A DNA stretch of 13,026 nucleotides from Sporodiniella umbellata (lineage: Eukaryota > Mucoromycota > Mucoromycetes > Mucorales > Rhizopodaceae): the NCBI GenBank assembly GCA_025677835.1, contig JAIXMR010000193.1:1-13026 (forward strand), written 5' to 3'. Below, in pieces: positions 9,879-13,026 of this stretch; the stretch's first letter is position 1; the number at the start of each line of letters is the position of its first letter. The position numbers and the translations under genes were made by a program. Under the pieces are notes generated by a model. That model was given only the letters and a program-made list of their open reading frames with translations, was not told the DNA's origin and made no database searches.

Positions 9879-10803
9879 CGTGCTTAAAACCAAATATATA
9901 AAATTCAATCACTGTTTAATATAAGAAATTATTATTCTTCTACTTGCAGTGTTTGAATTAACTTTGCATTTATTTGTATTATTATTTCGAAAAACTGTGT
10001 CTTGGGAGAGGATAAAATTCTTTAACACACACCTTTTCCTCTTTTCTTTTTTTTTTTTTTTGCACATATAATGTATAGTTTCTCTCTTTTTTAATAAACT
10101 TTTTTTTTTTTGAGTACCTCTTTCTGCAGTGGCTTTCCAAGTACGTGGAGTAAATGAAAACTTTTTTTTAAAGAAATAAAAAATTACGTCTTGTGTATTT
10201 AGTCTTGAACCTTTGTAAAACCTCATATAAATAAATTCAATTTTTCTTCACTAAAAAACTTATAAACTGGAAGTCAAGTGTAACGATCTCCTGTATGTGT
10301 ATATGCTTGAATAGTAGAAATAAAAAGACAAAAGTCTATGTAAACACTGAATTACCTAGGAGCAAATAATACTCATAAATTTTGAAGAGTTGGTATTTAA
10401 ACCGAAAGAAAAGAGAAAGATACAAAAGAACTTAGTTAAAATTAATCATATAACTGATTGTCGCGTTTCAACTTAACTTGAATATACTTTAAATAATTTA
10501 ATCAAAGAAATAATGAGCTACATATAATTAAACCTGGAATATCGAAGTGCACACCTAGTATGAAAGTAATATTGTATCTCTAATCGGTCGTAACTACATG
10601 TATCACTCAACCTACTCAGTCAACTACCCATATTAAAATATGTCTATATGCGATTTAGGAAACAGACGCGATACATACCTAACTAAGTATTTCTTTTTGT
10701 ATTTTGAGATCTAGATATCCATCCATAATAAGACTTTACCAAAAGTACCACAGCTAATTAATAAAGAGAAGATACCCTCATCAGATTTTCAGGGATAACC
10801 CGC

Positions 10804-10870
10804 TTTTAGCTATAAAGAACGACTACGATAAAGATCCAGATCTTTTTCTCAAACAGTATAAATAAGCTTG
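10804..10870 (+). repeat. Diverged repeat, copy A
   Basis: This 67-bp segment aligns in the same orientation with 12790-12857. The first nine bases TTTTAGCTA are identical. The last 33 bases (10838-10870) match 27 of 33 without gaps, and five of the six differences are transitions. Both copies contain a TATA-like AGTATAAAT or GGTATAAAC. The pair is about 1.99 kb apart and could be remnants of long terminal repeats of an element, or two copies of a short dispersed repeat. Confidence 0.55.
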
Positions 10871-11335
10871 ATATTGATACCCAAATAAAAAGCATCTTTA
10901 CTCAGTCTCTTAAAACTCGTCTTTTTTTAAGCCTGATTTCTCACTGATTAATTATTGATTAACTAAGACAGTTGAAAATTACTAGCAAATTTAACGAAGG
11001 TTACGCAAATTTCATTAAATAGGGTAAAAAAAACAAGAAACAATATACAATCATAAAAAACAAGTCTCAATTGTATGTACACATAGTAGAAAGTACACCT
11101 TTATATATTTGGTTTTTACCTTTAAACATTGTAGCATATTTGCTTCATAAAATACATTGGCTTTGAAATGACTTCAGTCTTTAAGAAATAGCCCCTAATA
11201 CTGCTAATCCGAGAATTGATTTGTTTTTTTTGTTTTGCTTTTTGGTGGAAAACAAAGAAAATTGAAATAAAAGCATTTTTACTGATTTAGAGGTATAGAT
11301 TATATGTTACAACTTTAGGGATCTATGTATCAAAG

Positions 11336-11360
11336 TTTTTTTTTAAAAAAAAAAAAAAAA
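11336..11360. repeat. T9A16 junction
   Basis: Nine T followed by sixteen A, the longest homopolymer junction in the window. Such tracts are rigid and exclude nucleosomes; a polyA tail of an inserted sequence is an alternative reading. Confidence 0.9.
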
Positions 11361-11473
11361 TTCCAGACAATATGTAGTATTATACTTAAAAAACATGAAA
11401 TGGTGCGAAAACAAAAAAAAAACTAAAATGAACAAACAAATAAGACAAATACAAAAATAAAAATTGGTTTTAG

Positions 11474-11493
11474 TTTTTTTTAAAAAAAAAAAA
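11474..11493. repeat. T8A12 junction
   Basis: Eight T followed by twelve A, 114 bp after the T9A16 junction and of the same polarity. Confidence 0.9.
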
Positions 11494-12785
11494 TCTATAA
11501 TTCTTTATTACTATTGTGTATAAGATATTTTTAATTAAAACTCTTTACTACGTACAGATATTAGAAAGTCCATTTTAACTATAACAGCTGAAACTATAAC
11601 TAAGGTTTCTTCTGCCAATCCATCTCAGTTGTAAGTCAATACTGTTATTTTTTAAATCGAATGTCTATTTTTTGTTCTTATATACTCACACTAGATTAAA
11701 TCGTATGAATACTTTAGCTTTATAACAGCCATTTAGTCGCCTCAACATTCGATTAGTCTCCTGTATACTTTTAACTATATGTAGTAGGCATACAGATGCT
11801 GTCATGCAAAATAATAGAACAGTAGTTTAAATATAAAAAATAAAACATAACCAACTCATGTTCACTAAATGAAAAATTCTTATACAAAAGTTAAACAATT
11901 TTAGGTAAAATCAATCCAAAAAAACCTTTTATATGTTATTTAATTACAAAAACCATGCTAATTAACCACTGCAACAAGAAAAAGCTCTAAAAATATATTG
12001 AAAGATTCAAGAGATAATCAGTTACAATATTGATACTAAATGTTTATACTACCCTCCTGGATACTAACTTTCTCCTCACTTTTGGTGAAACCCAAATACG
12101 TATAGTCCCTTTGTGTTTTCACTCAATAAGCTCTAATTGACTATTAGCTGTGAATATCATTTTAGCAAATTTTCTCTTTGTTTTTTTGTAATGTATATAT
12201 AACATATCTCACTCTTGCTTAGCATTTCAGCTACAAACCCTGTCTCTTTGAACTAACAAAAAAGTCTTTAATTATATGCCTTTTATTTAATACTGTATTT
12301 TCAACCCTATATTCTTTTCTATATCTTCGTTTATTTAAACTTTTATTCTAAAAACATACTTTTATTTACCTATATGCAGGCTTAACTAAGCAGTAGTGAA
12401 AGAAATAAAGCAAAACTTGGAATACTAAGGAGTGATTTTTTTTATCTTAAATTGCTTATGAATATAATTTAAATAATTGAACTGTCGAGAAAAAAATTGT
12501 ACATAAAAAAAATACTAATTTACTAAAGCACAAATTGAGAATAGAACTAATATCGTATTTTTTAATGAATTACTACTAACTATGTCACTTAACTTACTCA
12601 ATTATATACTCTTACTGACACGTATACACATAAGGTTTTTAATACGGATGTTGTACATATTTGATCCAGCGTCATTTTTTTTCCGTAGTTCAAGATCCGG
12701 ATGATTCACTCAAAGTAAGGCTGTACCCTAAATTTTTATTTAATTAACAAAAACAAAAGACAGTTTTTAAACTAAAAGCAGCAAG

Positions 12786-12857
12786 TAAATTTTAGCTAAA
12801 AATAATGATTACAGGCTAAAATTTAGATCTTTCTCCCATACGGTATAAACAAGTTTG
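12786..12857 (+). repeat. Diverged repeat copy B with 11-bp inverted repeat
   Basis: This is the partner of 10804-10870 (aligned part 12790-12857). Its left part is a perfect 11-bp inverted repeat, TAAATTTTAGC (12786-12796) and GCTAAAATTTA (12815-12825), with an 18-bp spacer. The same position in copy A keeps TTTTAGC but not the other arm, so copy A has lost the symmetry or copy B has gained it. Confidence 0.6.
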
Positions 12858-13026
12858 CCGTTTTGAAAAACAAAACAAAGTCAATTTGGTTCAGTTTCAT
12901 GGTTTTCTGACCTACTTAACAGTGCTTTGAATGTAGTGATGGTTTTCTTCATCCTTTTATTTTGTTTCGTTTTTCATAGCTAAATACACAACTTAAATTG
13001 ATTGGCTAACTGTTGGAATTAAGATA
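12858..13026. other. Right edge, no gene seen
   Basis: AT-rich sequence to the window end with no open frame, RNA gene or repeat that I can support. A weak likeness to the bases after copy A (10871 onward) may continue for about 25 bp. Confidence 0.5.

Larger units (their letters stand above)
8661..10803. other. Gene-free AT-rich tract 4
   Basis: No supportable gene. It includes a perfect hairpin GGCTTTA-GTA-TAAAGCC at 9491-9507, a (GTT)5 repeat (9846-9860) running into T9A11, and pyrimidine-rich stretches 10037-10062 and 10079-10111 whose complement gives a lysine-rich but meaningless frame. Confidence 0.6.
10871..12789. other. Gene-free AT-rich tract 5, between the two repeat copies
   Basis: No gene is recognisable in the 1.9 kb between the copies. 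It contains T9A16 (11336-11360) and T8A12 (11474-11493) junctions and, at 12693-12714, AGATCCGGAT followed by CTCAAA, which matches 17 of 22 bases with copy A (10832-10853) and may be a third fragment. If the flanking copies are old terminal repeats, this would be the decayed interior, but I see no primer-binding site, polypurine tract or coding remnant. Confidence 0.5.

Noticed and set aside
10196..10215. GGTTCAAGAC on the minus strand as a tRNA B box
   Set aside because: The T-stem does not close and no A box or acceptor stem lies at the required distance.
9909..10226. 105-codon minus-strand frame
   Set aside because: Its lysine runs come from poly-T tracts on the plus strand; it has no domain and low complexity. 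Its length alone is not evidence.

Overview
The window looks like AT-rich nuclear DNA of a fungus with many short spliceosomal introns (41-84 bp, GT-AG). The four-finger C2H2 protein and the retention of a TRAX gene (absent from budding yeasts) fit an early-diverging lineage such as Mucoromycota. That placement is inference from gene content and style; no marker gene proves it.

Left end, about 1-4650: five closely packed genes, most of them invisible to a long-ORF search because exons are only 22-360 bp. In order: the last two exons of an unrecognised + strand gene (1-200); a nine-exon minus-strand gene for TRAX, the catalytic partner of translin in the C3PO RNase (1556 to 398); a four-exon + strand nicotinamidase PNC1 (1619-2449); an unrecognised multi-exon minus-strand gene (3286 to 2517); and a three-exon minus-strand gene for a four-finger C2H2 zinc-finger protein (4431 to 3540). 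TRAX and PNC1 are divergent with only 62 bp between their start codons. PNC1 and the unknown gene converge with 67 bp between their stops.

Right part, about 4650-13026: roughly 8.4 kb in which I find no convincing gene on either strand. It is AT-rich, full of homopolymer runs and T(n)A(n) junctions, with a few islands of different composition. The most distinct island (about 8393-8660) is richer in G+C, has nested inverted repeats and a 14-bp GC palindrome, and has a diverged inverted partner at 6280-6361. A second diverged repeat pair lies at 10804-10870 and 12790-12857 in the same orientation, differing mainly by transitions. The abrupt change from packed genes to a long gene-free tract suggests heterochromatin: a decayed repeat region, a pericentromere or centromere, or a subtelomere.

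The genes do not form a pathway. PNC1 recycles nicotinamide toward NAD+, TRAX acts in small-RNA and tRNA processing, and the zinc-finger protein is a probable sequence-specific regulator.
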